Source: Bacteroides propionicigenes (lineage in GTDB: Bacteria > Bacteroidota > Bacteroidia > Bacteroidales > Bacteroidaceae). Taken from it: DNA of 64,000 nucleotides. Of the stretch, positions 27,886-35,868 are shown one piece after another. The stretch's first letter is position 1. Every line of letters starts with the position of its first letter. The position numbers and the translations under genes are program-made. The notes under the pieces were generated by a model. That model was not told where the DNA came from. It saw nothing but the letters and a program-made list of their open reading frames with translations, and made no database searches. The stretch is from positions 62,001-126,000 of the forward strand of contig NZ_JAHBBW010000006.1 in NCBI RefSeq assembly GCF_018390535.1, given 5' to 3'.

Positions 27886-28524
27886 ATGAAAACTTTAGAA
27901 AGATTGTTTGCAGAGAAGTTGCTGAAGATTAAAGCGATTAAACTACAACCCGCTAACCCGTTTACTTGGGCATCAGGATGGAAATCTCCGTTTTACTGTG
28001 ATAACCGTAAGACTCTTTCATATCCTTCTCTCCGTAATTTCGTAAAGCTGGAAATTACGCGTCTGATTCTGGAACGTTTCGGTCAGGTTGATGCGATAGC
28101 CGGTGTTGCTACGGGAGCTATTCCTCAGGGAGCATTGGTGGCTGATGCATTGAATCTGCCGTTTGTATATGTACGCTCTACTCCGAAAGACCACGGTTTG
28201 GAGAACTTGATAGAAGGTGAACTTCGTCCGGGCATGAAAGTGGTAGTGGTGGAAGACTTGATCTCTACCGGTGGAAGCAGCTTGAAAGTCGTTGAAGCTA
28301 TCCGTCGTGACGGATGCGAAGTAATCGGTATGGTTGCCGCTTACACTTATGGATTCCCCATTGCAGAAAAGGCATTCAAAGAGGCTAAAGTTCCTTTGGT
28401 GACATTGACTAATTATGAAGCTGTTATGGAAGTTGCCCTTCGCACCGGCTACATTGAGGAGGAAGATGTGGCTACATTGAATGAGTGGCGTAAAGACCCT
28501 GCGCATTGGGAAGCCGGAAAATAA
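27886..28524 (+). CDS. pyrE: Orotate phosphoribosyltransferase
   Basis: Joins orotate to PRPP to give orotidine monophosphate in pyrimidine synthesis. The 212-residue length is typical. The PRPP-binding motif VVVVEDLISTGGSS and the orotate-side WASGWKSPFYCDNR are present. It is followed 94 bp later by an SRPBCC gene and then argH; pyrE and argH both draw on carbamoyl-phosphate-linked metabolism, though co-regulation is not shown. Confidence 0.95.
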   Translation: MKTLERLFAEKLLKIKAIKLQPANPFTWASGWKSPFYCDNRKTLSYPSLRNFVKLEITRLILERFGQVDAIAGVATGAIPQGALVADALNLPFVYVRSTPKDHGLENLIEGELRPGMKVVVVEDLISTGGSSLKVVEAIRRDGCEVIGMVAAYTYGFPIAEKAFKEAKVPLVTLTNYEAVMEVALRTGYIEEEDVATLNEWRKDPAHWEAGK

Positions 28525-28618
28525 GAATTATTTTATATAATGATAGATTATGACGAAAGAGCCATTCGGATAGATACTGTCCGGATAGTTCTTTTTGTCT
28601 TTTAAAGACCATTGGATT

Positions 28619-29029
28619 ATGACTAAATTTGAGAGTGCGGTGAAGGTGATACCTGCTTCGCAAAATGCTGTTTATGAGAAACTTTCAGACCTTAGCAATT
28701 TAGATAAGGTAAAGGATCGTTTGCCGCAGGACAAGGTGAAGAATTTGAGTTTTGATGCGGAAACACTGTCGATAGAAGTACCGCCGGTTGGGAAAATCGT
28801 ATTGCAGATTGTGGAGAAAGAACCTTGTAAGTGTATCAAGTTTGCAACAACAACCTCACCTCTGCCGTTCAATCTGTGGATACAGATTGTACCTGTTACG
28901 GAAACGGAATGTAAAATGAAACTCACAATCGGAATGGAGTTAAATCCGTTTATGAAAACGATGGTGCAGAAACCCTTGCAGGAGGGGTTGGAGAAAATGG
29001 CGGAGACTTTGGCAATCATTAATTATTAA
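28619..29029 (+). CDS. SRPBCC/START-like fold protein
   Basis: Small soluble protein of 136 residues whose pattern (N-terminal beta strand, two short helices with KLSDLSNLDKVKDRL, six beta strands, long C-terminal helix with KPLQEGLEKMAETLA) fits the SRPBCC (polyketide cyclase-like) ligand-binding fold. No catalytic residues can be assigned. I use the ATG at 28619 because the longer frame begins at a TTG (28595) in poor context. It lies between pyrE and argH, all co-directional. Confidence 0.7.
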   Translation: MTKFESAVKVIPASQNAVYEKLSDLSNLDKVKDRLPQDKVKNLSFDAETLSIEVPPVGKIVLQIVEKEPCKCIKFATTTSPLPFNLWIQIVPVTETECKMKLTIGMELNPFMKTMVQKPLQEGLEKMAETLAIINY

Positions 29030-29065
29030 TGGTGTATCTCATTAATTACTAATCACTATTTTATT

Positions 29066-30406
29066 ATGGCTCAGAAACTTTGGGAAAAATCCGTTCAGGT
29101 GAATAAGGATATAGAACGTTTTACGGTAGGACGCGACCGTGAGATGGATCTTTATCTGGCAAAGCATGATGTGTTGGGTTCCATGGCACATATCACGATG
29201 CTGGAAAGCATCGGCCTGCTGACAAGAGAAGAACTGTCTCTGCTGCTTGCAGAACTGAAGAATATCTATGAGGCGGCCGAGAAAGGGGAGTTTGTGATAG
29301 AAGAGGGCGTAGAAGATGTACACTCCCAGGTAGAACTGATGTTGACTCGCAAACTGGGAGATGTAGGAAAGAAAATTCATAGCGGACGTTCACGTAATGA
29401 CCAGGTATTATTGGACTTGAAACTTTTTACTCGTACGGAGATAAAGGAAATAGCCGAAGCGGTGGAACAGCTTTTCCATGTGCTTGTTATGCAGAGCGAG
29501 CGTTATAAAAATGTATTGATGCCGGGATATACCCACTTGCAGATAGCGATGCCATCGTCTTTCGGACTGTGGTTTGGTGCATATGCCGAGAGTCTGGTGG
29601 ATGATATGCTGTTCTTGCAGGCAGCTTTCAAGATGTGCAACCGTAACCCGTTGGGGTCTGCAGCCGGGTATGGCTCATCTTTTCCGTTGAACCGTACTAT
29701 GACTACCCGATTGCTGGGTTTTGATTCGCTGAATTATAATGTGGTATATGCCCAGATGGGTCGCGGCAAGATGGAGCGTAATGTAGCTTTTGCTTTGGCA
29801 AGCATTGCGGGGACAATTTCCAAACTTGCATTTGATGCCTGTATGTTCAATAGCCAGAACTTCGGATTTGTGAAGTTGCCGGATGATTGTACTACCGGTT
29901 CGAGTATCATGCCGCATAAGAAGAACCCGGACGTGTTTGAACTGACACGCGCCAAATGCAATAAACTGCAATCATTGCCTCAACAGATAATGATGATAGC
30001 CAATAACCTGCCTTCCGGTTATTTCCGCGATTTGCAGATTATAAAGGAAGTCTTCTTGCCTGCTTTCCAAGAGTTGAAAGACTGCTTGCGGATGACAACT
30101 TATATTATGAATGAAATTAAGGTGAATGAACATATTCTTGACGATGATAAATACCTGCTCATCTTTAGTGTAGAAGAGGTAAACCGTTTGGCACGTGAAG
30201 GTATGCCTTTCCGTGATGCGTACAAGAAAGTAGGCTTGGATATTGAAGCCGGCAATTTCTCCCATAGCAAGGAGGTGCACCATACGCACGAAGGCAGTAT
30301 TGGTAATTTGTGTAATGATGAAATTTCCGCTTTGATGCAGAAAGTCGTGGATGGCTTTAATTTTGAAACAATGGAGCAGGCTGAAAAAGCATTGCTCGGT
30401 CGGTAA
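29066..30406 (+). CDS. argH: Argininosuccinate lyase
   Basis: Last step of arginine synthesis, cleaving argininosuccinate to arginine and fumarate. The 446 residues have the fumarase/aspartase-superfamily signature GSSIMPHKKNPD, with the catalytic Ser in its flexible loop, and SGRSRNDQV near residue 110. It is away from the argR-argD operon (36-41 kb) and probably separately controlled. Confidence 0.94.
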   Translation: MAQKLWEKSVQVNKDIERFTVGRDREMDLYLAKHDVLGSMAHITMLESIGLLTREELSLLLAELKNIYEAAEKGEFVIEEGVEDVHSQVELMLTRKLGDVGKKIHSGRSRNDQVLLDLKLFTRTEIKEIAEAVEQLFHVLVMQSERYKNVLMPGYTHLQIAMPSSFGLWFGAYAESLVDDMLFLQAAFKMCNRNPLGSAAGYGSSFPLNRTMTTRLLGFDSLNYNVVYAQMGRGKMERNVAFALASIAGTISKLAFDACMFNSQNFGFVKLPDDCTTGSSIMPHKKNPDVFELTRAKCNKLQSLPQQIMMIANNLPSGYFRDLQIIKEVFLPAFQELKDCLRMTTYIMNEIKVNEHILDDDKYLLIFSVEEVNRLAREGMPFRDAYKKVGLDIEAGNFSHSKEVHHTHEGSIGNLCNDEISALMQKVVDGFNFETMEQAEKALLGR

Positions 30407-30432
30407 TCATAGTAAATTAACTTCCTGCGGTG

Positions 30433-30495
30433 TACGATGTTAACTTCCTCTGTTTAGGATGTTAACTGATTAATAACAGTTCAGTTAACATCGTA
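30433..30495. repeat. Overlapping inverted repeats after argH
   Basis: GTTAAC occurs four times in about 80 bp. The right arm at 30481-30495 can pair with either of two left arms: TACGATGTTAAC at 30433-30444 (partner 30484-30495) or GATGTTAACTGA at 30458-30469 (partner 30481-30492). Both are perfect 12-bp matches, so the hairpins are mutually exclusive. Confidence 0.75.
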
Positions 30496-30529
30496 TGCGC
30501 TACTTAGTTAACTTTTTTCCGGTAAAAAG

Positions 30530-30561
30530 TTTGGCTGTAACGGGGAAACTGTTTATCTTTG
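30530..30561 (+). promoter_or_regulatory. Promoter of the tRNA-Gly/tRNA-Leu operon
   Basis: TTTG (30530-30533), a 20-bp spacer and TATCTTTG (30554-30561) give a full match to the Bacteroidota housekeeping promoter, 20 bp before the first tRNA. Confidence 0.85.
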
Positions 30562-30581
30562 CACCCGTTCTCCGGAAACCT

Positions 30582-30654
30582 GCGGAAATAGCTCAGTTGG
30601 TAGAGCATAACCTTGCCAAGGTTAGGGTCGCGAGTTCGAGTCTCGTTTTCCGCT
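30582..30654 (+). tRNA. tRNA-Gly (GCC)
   Basis: A 73-nt cloverleaf. The acceptor stem pairs GCGGAAA with TTTCCGC and is followed by discriminator T. The D-arm reads GCTC-AGTTGGTA-GAGC, the anticodon arm has AACCTT-GCC-AAGGTT, and the T-arm contains GTTCGAGTC. No CCA is encoded. The anticodon is GCC. Confidence 0.95.
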
Positions 30655-30668
30655 CTCTTTGAAAGGAT

Positions 30669-30752
30669 GCTCGAATGGTGGAATGGTAGACACGAAGGAC
30701 TTAAAATCCTTTGGCCATTGCGGCTGTGCGGGTTCAAGTCCCGCTTCGAGTA
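30669..30752 (+). tRNA. tRNA-Leu (TAA)
   Basis: An 84-nt class II tRNA with a long variable arm. The acceptor stem pairs GCTCGAA with TTCGAGT (first pair G-T), followed by discriminator A. The anticodon arm reads AGGACT-TAA-AATCCT, and the T-loop contains GTTCAAGTC. It follows tRNA-Gly by 14 bp and shares its promoter. Confidence 0.93.
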
Positions 30753-30767
30753 CAGGAGTAATCCTTT

Positions 30768-30806
30768 AATCGCCTGCAAATCAATGTTTGCGGGCGATTT
30801 TCTTTT
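30768..30806 (+). terminator. Terminator of the tRNA operon
   Basis: AATCGCCTGCAAA (30768-30780) pairs with TTTGCGGGCGATT (30787-30799) with one G-T pair and a 6-nt loop, followed by TTTCTTTTT. Confidence 0.88.
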
Positions 30807-30917
30807 TATTGCTGAAACATTTCTGAAACTTTTTTTTTGCTGAATACACGGCGAGAGTTAAAGTCGGATATTGGGAGAGTAGGGCGAAGTGAGGCTGTTT
30901 ACAATCACCCAATCATA

Positions 30918-31137
30918 TTATTACGAGGGTTACAAGCCGGAATAAACTGTTTATCAAGCACATCAAACAGAATTATCAAGCGCGTCAATTTTTTTTTTCA
31001 AGTATATCAAACGGATTCATCATCGTAGGAAAACAGATTATTTGTTTCATTAAAACGTATGGTCTGTTTCATTAAAACAGATTATCTGTTTCATTGAAAT
31101 ACATTATCTGTTTTATCAATACACATTATCCGTCCTG
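30918..31137. repeat. Array of about ten 22-bp degenerate repeats
   Basis: Ten consecutive units begin at 30918, 30940, 30962, 30984, 31006, 31028, 31050, 31072, 31094 and 31116, with no change in spacing. The best units (31028-31115) share TTAAAACAG at the left and ATTATCTGTTTCA at the right; earlier units drift to ATCAAACAG and ATTATCAAG. The units abut with no spacers, so this is not a CRISPR array. The period is not a multiple of 3, so it is not a coding repeat. The 600-bp gap 30807-31410 holds no supported gene. Confidence 0.75.
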
Positions 31138-31177
31138 TCATTCAGAGGAGCTTGCGACGAAGAATCTCTTCTCTTAT

Positions 31178-31232
31178 CCCCCTTCCACCCTCCACAAGTC
31201 CCTATTCATGGGGAATAGCGGGTGGAAGGGGG
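31178..31232. repeat. Inverted repeat CCCCCTTCCACCC
   Basis: CCCCCTTCCACCC at 31178-31190 is perfectly inverted at 31220-31232, with a smaller palindrome around TCCCTATTCATGGGGA inside the loop. A related pair, TTCCACCCTCT (31402-31412) with AGAGGGTGGAA (31436-31446), overlaps the 3' end of the PagL-like gene and could act in its transcription end. Confidence 0.75.
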
Positions 31233-31247
31233 TGATGCCTCACATCA

Positions 31248-31362
31248 TCTCCCCAAATGACGTACGTTACCTCCTCAAATGCCTGTGGTTTGCCTTACTG
31301 AGATGCGTGGTTTCGGGTACTGAGATGCGTCATTTGGGGAGACAACGTGCGTCATTTGAAAC
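31248..31362. repeat. Second 22-bp periodic array with 15-bp inverted ends
   Basis: Five units start at 31253, 31275, 31297, 31319 and 31341, again exactly 22 bp apart; the cores are ATGCGTGGTTT and TGCGTCATTTG. TCTCCCCAAATGACG (31248-31262) is perfectly inverted at 31328-31342, so the array is also palindromic overall. Unit sequence differs from the array at 30918-31137. Confidence 0.65.
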
Positions 31363-31410
31363 GCTATAATATACTGTTTTGAAAAGTATATGGAAAGTGG
31401 GTTCCACCCT

Positions 31411-32652
31411 CTATCTCTCATGGGCAGGGATATGCAGAGGGTGGAAGCGGGGGCGTTTATTATTAAACCGATAACCTATGCCCAACATCAGATAGTTGGG
31501 TTCATGGAAATCTTTGAGATTGTAGCCGATATGTAGAAAAGTGTCATGTGGCATATCTATTTTGAGCGCCAATATCTGGTAGAAAGATTGCAAATCGCCC
31601 CCGCCATGCAGAACATTGGCTCCAAAACCTATGCCGACGGTAAAATAGGGCATCACCCATTCTCCACGTGCGGAAACACCTAAAGAGAGCTGTTTGCGCA
31701 GTGGCGGAGTACCGAATGCTTCTTCCTCATTGCCACCGTCGAGCGGAGTAATGTAATCTTTGGCATAAATATTGGCGCCGGCATCGTACACACCGTCTAA
31801 AGATACTCCTGCACGGAATTTATAGCCAAGATTGTACATAGGGGCAAAACTGAATCCCGCTACGGCATACTTGCCGGGTGCAGGAATCTGTCCGCCCGAA
31901 ACATCGACGGCTTTCCGCCGCCATGAACCGAATAAGGTAAGGTCGTAGCTGACGTGTTTGTGAAATATCGGGACAGGAATCTGTTGTGACGGTTGCAGCA
32001 CTTCGTTTATGTTCCGGTTGAAATTATACACCACTCCGATTTTAAAATCTATTGTGTTCAGTCCCGTATTGGGATACCGGGTGTTACCGTTGGAGAAATG
32101 TACTGCCGTTGTACCGATATTAAGGTCGAACTGTGGAGAGAGTATCCAGTTCAGATGAATTCCGGCGCTGATATATGCATTGATTTTACTTCCTATGACG
32201 GTATTATTGGGATTGTTGTAATAATCGTAAGGTTTCCAACCGAAAGATGCCCCGAATCCCCATTCGTAGTTGAGCGACAGGCGGGGAGTGAACCTGGCGA
32301 TACGTGCTCCCTGAAATGCGTAGAGGGCAACCGGTGTTCCTGTTTCTCTGTGGTTGCCGAAATCAAAATAACCGAGTCCTATCCCTTGGTAAGAACTTCC
32401 ATATATAAGATCGGCAGCAGTGCCCGGCTGTAGTTGGAATGAGTATTTCAGATGGGCGGAGTAGGCGGAACTCAATCTTTTGCGCATATCGTTTTCTCCC
32501 CGCAGGAAAGAACTGGTGGGAAATATATATCCCGGTCGGCCTTCGATGCCGAGGCGGTGGATATAATTGTCTTGCGCAGATATATTGTCGGACAGGAAGA
32601 GGATAATCATTAAGAGAAGTATGCCTCTTCCAGTCCGTTTTTCATTACTCAT
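31411..32652 (-). CDS. PagL-like acyloxyacyl hydrolase family protein
   Basis: Predicted outer-membrane protein of 413 residues with a signal peptide ending ISAQD (about 27). The segment TAVHFSNGNTRYPNTGLN matches the His-Ser catalytic region of the PagL/acyloxyacyl hydrolase family, which removes a 3-O-linked acyl chain from lipid A. PagL itself is only about 150-190 residues; here about 180 further residues follow, beta-rich with GVSLDGVYDAGANIY, likely a second barrel or extension. It follows the acyl-CoA synthetase gene by 38 bp, so it may share a transcript with it. Confidence 0.65.
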   Translation of the reverse strand: MSNEKRTGRGILLLMIILFLSDNISAQDNYIHRLGIEGRPGYIFPTSSFLRGENDMRKRLSSAYSAHLKYSFQLQPGTAADLIYGSSYQGIGLGYFDFGNHRETGTPVALYAFQGARIARFTPRLSLNYEWGFGASFGWKPYDYYNNPNNTVIGSKINAYISAGIHLNWILSPQFDLNIGTTAVHFSNGNTRYPNTGLNTIDFKIGVVYNFNRNINEVLQPSQQIPVPIFHKHVSYDLTLFGSWRRKAVDVSGGQIPAPGKYAVAGFSFAPMYNLGYKFRAGVSLDGVYDAGANIYAKDYITPLDGGNEEEAFGTPPLRKQLSLGVSARGEWVMPYFTVGIGFGANVLHGGGDLQSFYQILALKIDMPHDTFLHIGYNLKDFHEPNYLMLGIGYRFNNKRPRFHPLHIPAHER

Positions 32653-32690
32653 GATGTCATGCTGTTATGCCTTTTCTTATTTCGAAGCGG

Positions 32691-34346
32691 TTATTTCGCA
32701 TCGTTCTTCCGGATTTCCACACGGCGTATCTTACCGCTGATGGTTTTGGGAAGTTCGTCTACAAACTCTATGACGCGCGGGTATTTGTAAGGGGCAGTCA
32801 CTTTCTTTACGTGGTTCTGCAGTTCCTTAATCAGTTCTTCGCCGGCGCGGTTCTTATAATCCTTAGACAGTACAATGGTAGCTTTCACCACTTGCCCCCG
32901 GATTTCATCGGGAACTCCGGTAATGGCACATTCTATCACTGCGGGATGCGTCATCAGGGCGCTTTCCACCTCGAACGGGCCGATGCGGTAACCGCTACTC
33001 TTGATAACGTCGTCGGCACGTCCTACAAACCAGAGGTAACCGTCCTCATCTTTCCAAGCAACGTCTCCGGTATAGTAGATGTTGTCGTGCCATGCTTCGT
33101 GGGTGCGGTTGGCGTCGCGATAGTACTCTTTGAACAGACCGAGCGGTTTGCCTTTGTCGGTACGGATTACAATCTGTCCTTGTTCGCCGGCTTCTACCGA
33201 ACGGCCGTCATAGTCTATCAGGTCTACATCGTATTGCGGGTTCGGCAATCCCATGCTGCCCGGTTTGGGCTGCATCCACGGCATGGTGGCTACGGTAAGG
33301 GTGGTCTCGGTCTGTCCGAAGCCCTCCATCAGTTTGATGCCTGTCAATTTCTTGAATGTATCGAATACGGCGGGGTTCAACGCTTCGCCGGCAATGGTGC
33401 AATACTGCAATGAAGAGAGGTCGTACTTCGTCAGGTCTTCGTGAATCAGGAACCGGAAGATGGTAGGCGGCGCACAAAGCGAGGTGACGTGGTAGTCCTG
33501 TATCTTTGTCAGAATATCGGCGGGAGTGAATTTCTCGTGGTCGTATACAAAGATGTTGGCTCCGGCTATCCATTGTCCGTATAGCTTGCCCCATACGGCT
33601 TTTCCCCAACCGGTATCGGCAATGGTGAGATGCAGGCTGTTTTCGTGCAGATTATGCCAGAAGCATCCGGTGACGATATGTCCCAAAGGATAAGTGAAAT
33701 CGTGGGCAACCATTTTCGGTTCGCCGGTTGTTCCGCTGGTGAAGTACATCAAAGAGATGTCGTCGTTGCTGTTGGCGTGTTCCGGTCTTACGAAAGGAGC
33801 GGCATCGGCTATGCCTTTGTGGAAGTCTTCAAATCCTTCGGCTATCTCCGGGCCTACGCTCACCAGTCTCTTCACACTCGGAGAGTCCGGCATGGCGGCG
33901 GTGATGTGGTCGGTAATGACGCTTTCGCCTGCACAGACAATCATTTTGATGTCTGCGGCATTGCAGCGGTATACAATATCTTTCTTGGTGAGCAAATGTG
34001 TGGCGGGAATAACGACAGCGCCCAGCTTGTGCAGTGCGATGATGCTGAACCAGAATTCATAACGGCGTTTCAGAATCAGCATTACCATATCCCCGTGCCC
34101 TATGCCGAGACTCCGGAAATAGGAAGCAGTCATATCCGTATAGCGTTTCATGTCGGCAAATGAGAACTGGATTTGTTCGTCCTTGTCGTTGGTCCAGAGC
34201 AATGCGGGCTTGTCGGGTTGTTCGGCAGCCCAGGCATCCACTACATCATAGCCGAAGTTGAAATTCTCCGGTACGTTAATCTTTAAATTCTTGATAAAGT
34301 CCTCTTGAGATGTAAAGGACGTTTGCGATAAAAATCTTTCCTTCAT
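32691..34346 (-). CDS. AMP-forming acyl-CoA synthetase
   Basis: Activates a carboxylic acid to its acyl-CoA through an acyl-adenylate. The 551 residues contain the ATP loop [11 protein letters not shown], the [19 protein letters not shown] hinge region and the C-terminal catalytic Lys in KTISGKIRR. Closest resemblance is to medium-chain acyl-CoA (MACS) and acetyl-CoA synthetase-like proteins. The substrate is not certain. It follows the XRE-cupin gene by 15 bp, so that protein probably regulates it. Confidence 0.88.
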   Translation of the reverse strand: MKERFLSQTSFTSQEDFIKNLKINVPENFNFGYDVVDAWAAEQPDKPALLWTNDKDEQIQFSFADMKRYTDMTASYFRSLGIGHGDMVMLILKRRYEFWFSIIALHKLGAVVIPATHLLTKKDIVYRCNAADIKMIVCAGESVITDHITAAMPDSPSVKRLVSVGPEIAEGFEDFHKGIADAAPFVRPEHANSNDDISLMYFTSGTTGEPKMVAHDFTYPLGHIVTGCFWHNLHENSLHLTIADTGWGKAVWGKLYGQWIAGANIFVYDHEKFTPADILTKIQDYHVTSLCAPPTIFRFLIHEDLTKYDLSSLQYCTIAGEALNPAVFDTFKKLTGIKLMEGFGQTETTLTVATMPWMQPKPGSMGLPNPQYDVDLIDYDGRSVEAGEQGQIVIRTDKGKPLGLFKEYYRDANRTHEAWHDNIYYTGDVAWKDEDGYLWFVGRADDVIKSSGYRIGPFEVESALMTHPAVIECAITGVPDEIRGQVVKATIVLSKDYKNRAGEELIKELQNHVKKVTAPYKYPRVIEFVDELPKTISGKIRRVEIRKNDAK

Positions 34347-34361
34347 TCTTCGTTTATGTTG

Positions 34362-34916
34362 TTACATGATTACGGCAAGGAAACGTACTTTCTTTCCGTC
34401 CAGTGCTTTCATGCCGTGCGGCAGTTTGGAGTTGAAATATAAACTGTCTCCTTCGTTTAAAATTAAATCTTTACCGTCGATGCTCAGCATCATGCGGCCT
34501 TCCAGAACGAGATTGAATTCCTGTCCCGAGTGGCTGTTGTAGTGTATCGGTTCGTTCTCCGGTTTGGGCTCTACGGTAACGATGAACGGGTCGGCGTTGC
34601 GGTTCATGAAGCCGGCGGCCAGTGATTGGTATTTATAGGCTTTGGTACGCTCAATACTGGTTCCTTTCCCTGCACGGGTAAGGAAGTAGCTGCTCATTTT
34701 CGGTTCTTCGCCGAACATCAATGCGTCCAGTGCAATACCGTAGCGGCGGGCTATCTTTTGCAGCATACTTACGGAGATGTCAAATTCTCCTGTTTCTGCA
34801 AGCCGGTATTCTTCTGCCGAGATATCGCAATCGCGGGCGATGTCTTCGGTAGTCAATTCCAATACGTCGCGCAATCCGCGCAGGCGCTCGGCGATTTGTT
34901 TAATCTGTTCGTCCAT
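34362..34916 (-). CDS. XRE-family regulator with cupin domain
   Basis: Transcription factor of 184 residues. The N-terminal HTH (about 8-62, LRGLRDVLELTTEDIARDCDIS is its core helix pattern) is joined to a C-terminal cupin barrel (about 110-180) with HYNSHSGQEFNLVLEGRM and LPHGMKAL, the usual metal/ligand motifs. Such proteins commonly control adjacent metabolic genes in response to a small acid or amine. The neighbour is the acyl-CoA synthetase; a link to its substrate is inferred. Confidence 0.85.
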   Translation of the reverse strand: MDEQIKQIAERLRGLRDVLELTTEDIARDCDISAEEYRLAETGEFDISVSMLQKIARRYGIALDALMFGEEPKMSSYFLTRAGKGTSIERTKAYKYQSLAAGFMNRNADPFIVTVEPKPENEPIHYNSHSGQEFNLVLEGRMMLSIDGKDLILNEGDSLYFNSKLPHGMKALDGKKVRFLAVIM

Positions 34917-34944
34917 GTGGTTCTTATTAAGTGGATTAGTTTTA

Positions 34945-35718
34945 TTATTTGCTTGCTTTTATGGCGTTGATAATGGCGGAAGAGAACCCCTGATGTTCCA
35001 GTTCATTGATGCCCTTGATTGTAATTCCGCCGGGAGTGCATACTTTGTCAATCTCCACACCGGGATGCGTGTCGTTGTTCAGTATCAATTCGGCAGCGCC
35101 TTTTACCGATTGAGCTATCATACGCATTCCGTCTTTGGGGTAAATGCCCATCTCTATTCCGGCTTGCATGGCTGCTTGGATATATTTCAATACATAAGCA
35201 ATGCCGCAGGAAGTCATGGCGGTGGCAGCGGCTATTTTCTCCTCGGGAATCAGCATGGCAAGTCCCATCTGATTGAAGATGTCGAGCAGCAGTTGCTCCT
35301 GTTCTTTGCTTGCATTCCGGCTCGAGATAAGCGTCATACTTTCCATTTCGCTGATAGCGGTGTTGGGGATGAGGCGGAACATAGTCATTTCCTTATCTGC
35401 CACATAGTGTGCCAATTCCTCAAAAGGTATGCCGGCTGCCACGGAGATAAGTATCTGCTTGCTTTTCAGCTTGAGTTCGCTCACTACGGGCTTTATCAGC
35501 CACGGTTTAACGGCGAGTATGATAAGCTCGGCTCCGGTCACGGCTTCCTGATTGTCGCGTGTGGTTTGCAACGCCGGGAACTCTGCCTTCAGTACATCCA
35601 ATTTACTTTGCGTAGGATTAGAAACAATGATATCATTGGCCGGGATGATAGTTCCTTTAGCCAAACCGCGGGCGATAGACCCGCCCATATTTCCTGCACC
35701 GATAATTGCTGTTTTCAT
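34945..35718 (-). CDS. proC: Pyrroline-5-carboxylate reductase
   Basis: Final step of proline synthesis, reducing pyrroline-5-carboxylate with NAD(P)H. The 257-residue protein starts with the Rossmann motif KTAIIGAGNMGGSIARGL and ends with the family signature around KVCTPGGITIKGINEL, where proteobacterial enzymes have SPGGTT. It is the first gene after the argD terminator and likely heads a transcript continuing into XRE-cupin and the acyl-CoA synthetase (28-bp and 15-bp gaps). Confidence 0.94.
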   Translation of the reverse strand: MKTAIIGAGNMGGSIARGLAKGTIIPANDIIVSNPTQSKLDVLKAEFPALQTTRDNQEAVTGAELIILAVKPWLIKPVVSELKLKSKQILISVAAGIPFEELAHYVADKEMTMFRLIPNTAISEMESMTLISSRNASKEQEQLLLDIFNQMGLAMLIPEEKIAAATAMTSCGIAYVLKYIQAAMQAGIEMGIYPKDGMRMIAQSVKGAAELILNNDTHPGVEIDKVCTPGGITIKGINELEHQGFSSAIINAIKASK

Positions 35719-35750
35719 ACTATCTTGTAATTTAAATTGTTGTCTCCTGG

Positions 35751-35758
35751 CAAAGGTA
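35751..35758 (-). promoter_or_regulatory. proC promoter -7 box
   Basis: Minus-strand TACCTTTG fits TAnnTTTG and lies 32 bp before proC, just after the terminator of the arginine operon. A GAAA-containing -33 candidate is weak. Confidence 0.5.
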
Positions 35759-35765
35759 TAGATTT

Positions 35766-35811
35766 TCTATAAAAAACGACCGAAACAGGAAGGTATTCTT
35801 CTTTCGGTCGT
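35766..35811 (-). terminator. Terminator of the arginine operon
   Basis: TTTCGGTCGT (35802-35811) and ACGACCGAAA (35776-35785) form a perfect 10-bp stem. On the minus strand a T-run (TTTTTTATAG) follows. This ends the argR-argD transcript before proC. Confidence 0.85.
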
Positions 35812-35868
35812 CTCTTTTGTCGGCTGATTATTCTTCAAATAAGTAAATTAATTCTCAACATTTACTTA

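Noticed and set aside
30918..31137. CRISPR array
   Set aside because: Repeats abut with no spacers, are poorly conserved, and no cas gene is in the window.
31094..31369. A 91-codon plus-strand reading frame in the repeat-rich gap
   Set aside because: It runs through the 22-bp arrays and inverted repeats, has no recognisable domain or promoter, and its peptide is what such repeats give when translated.
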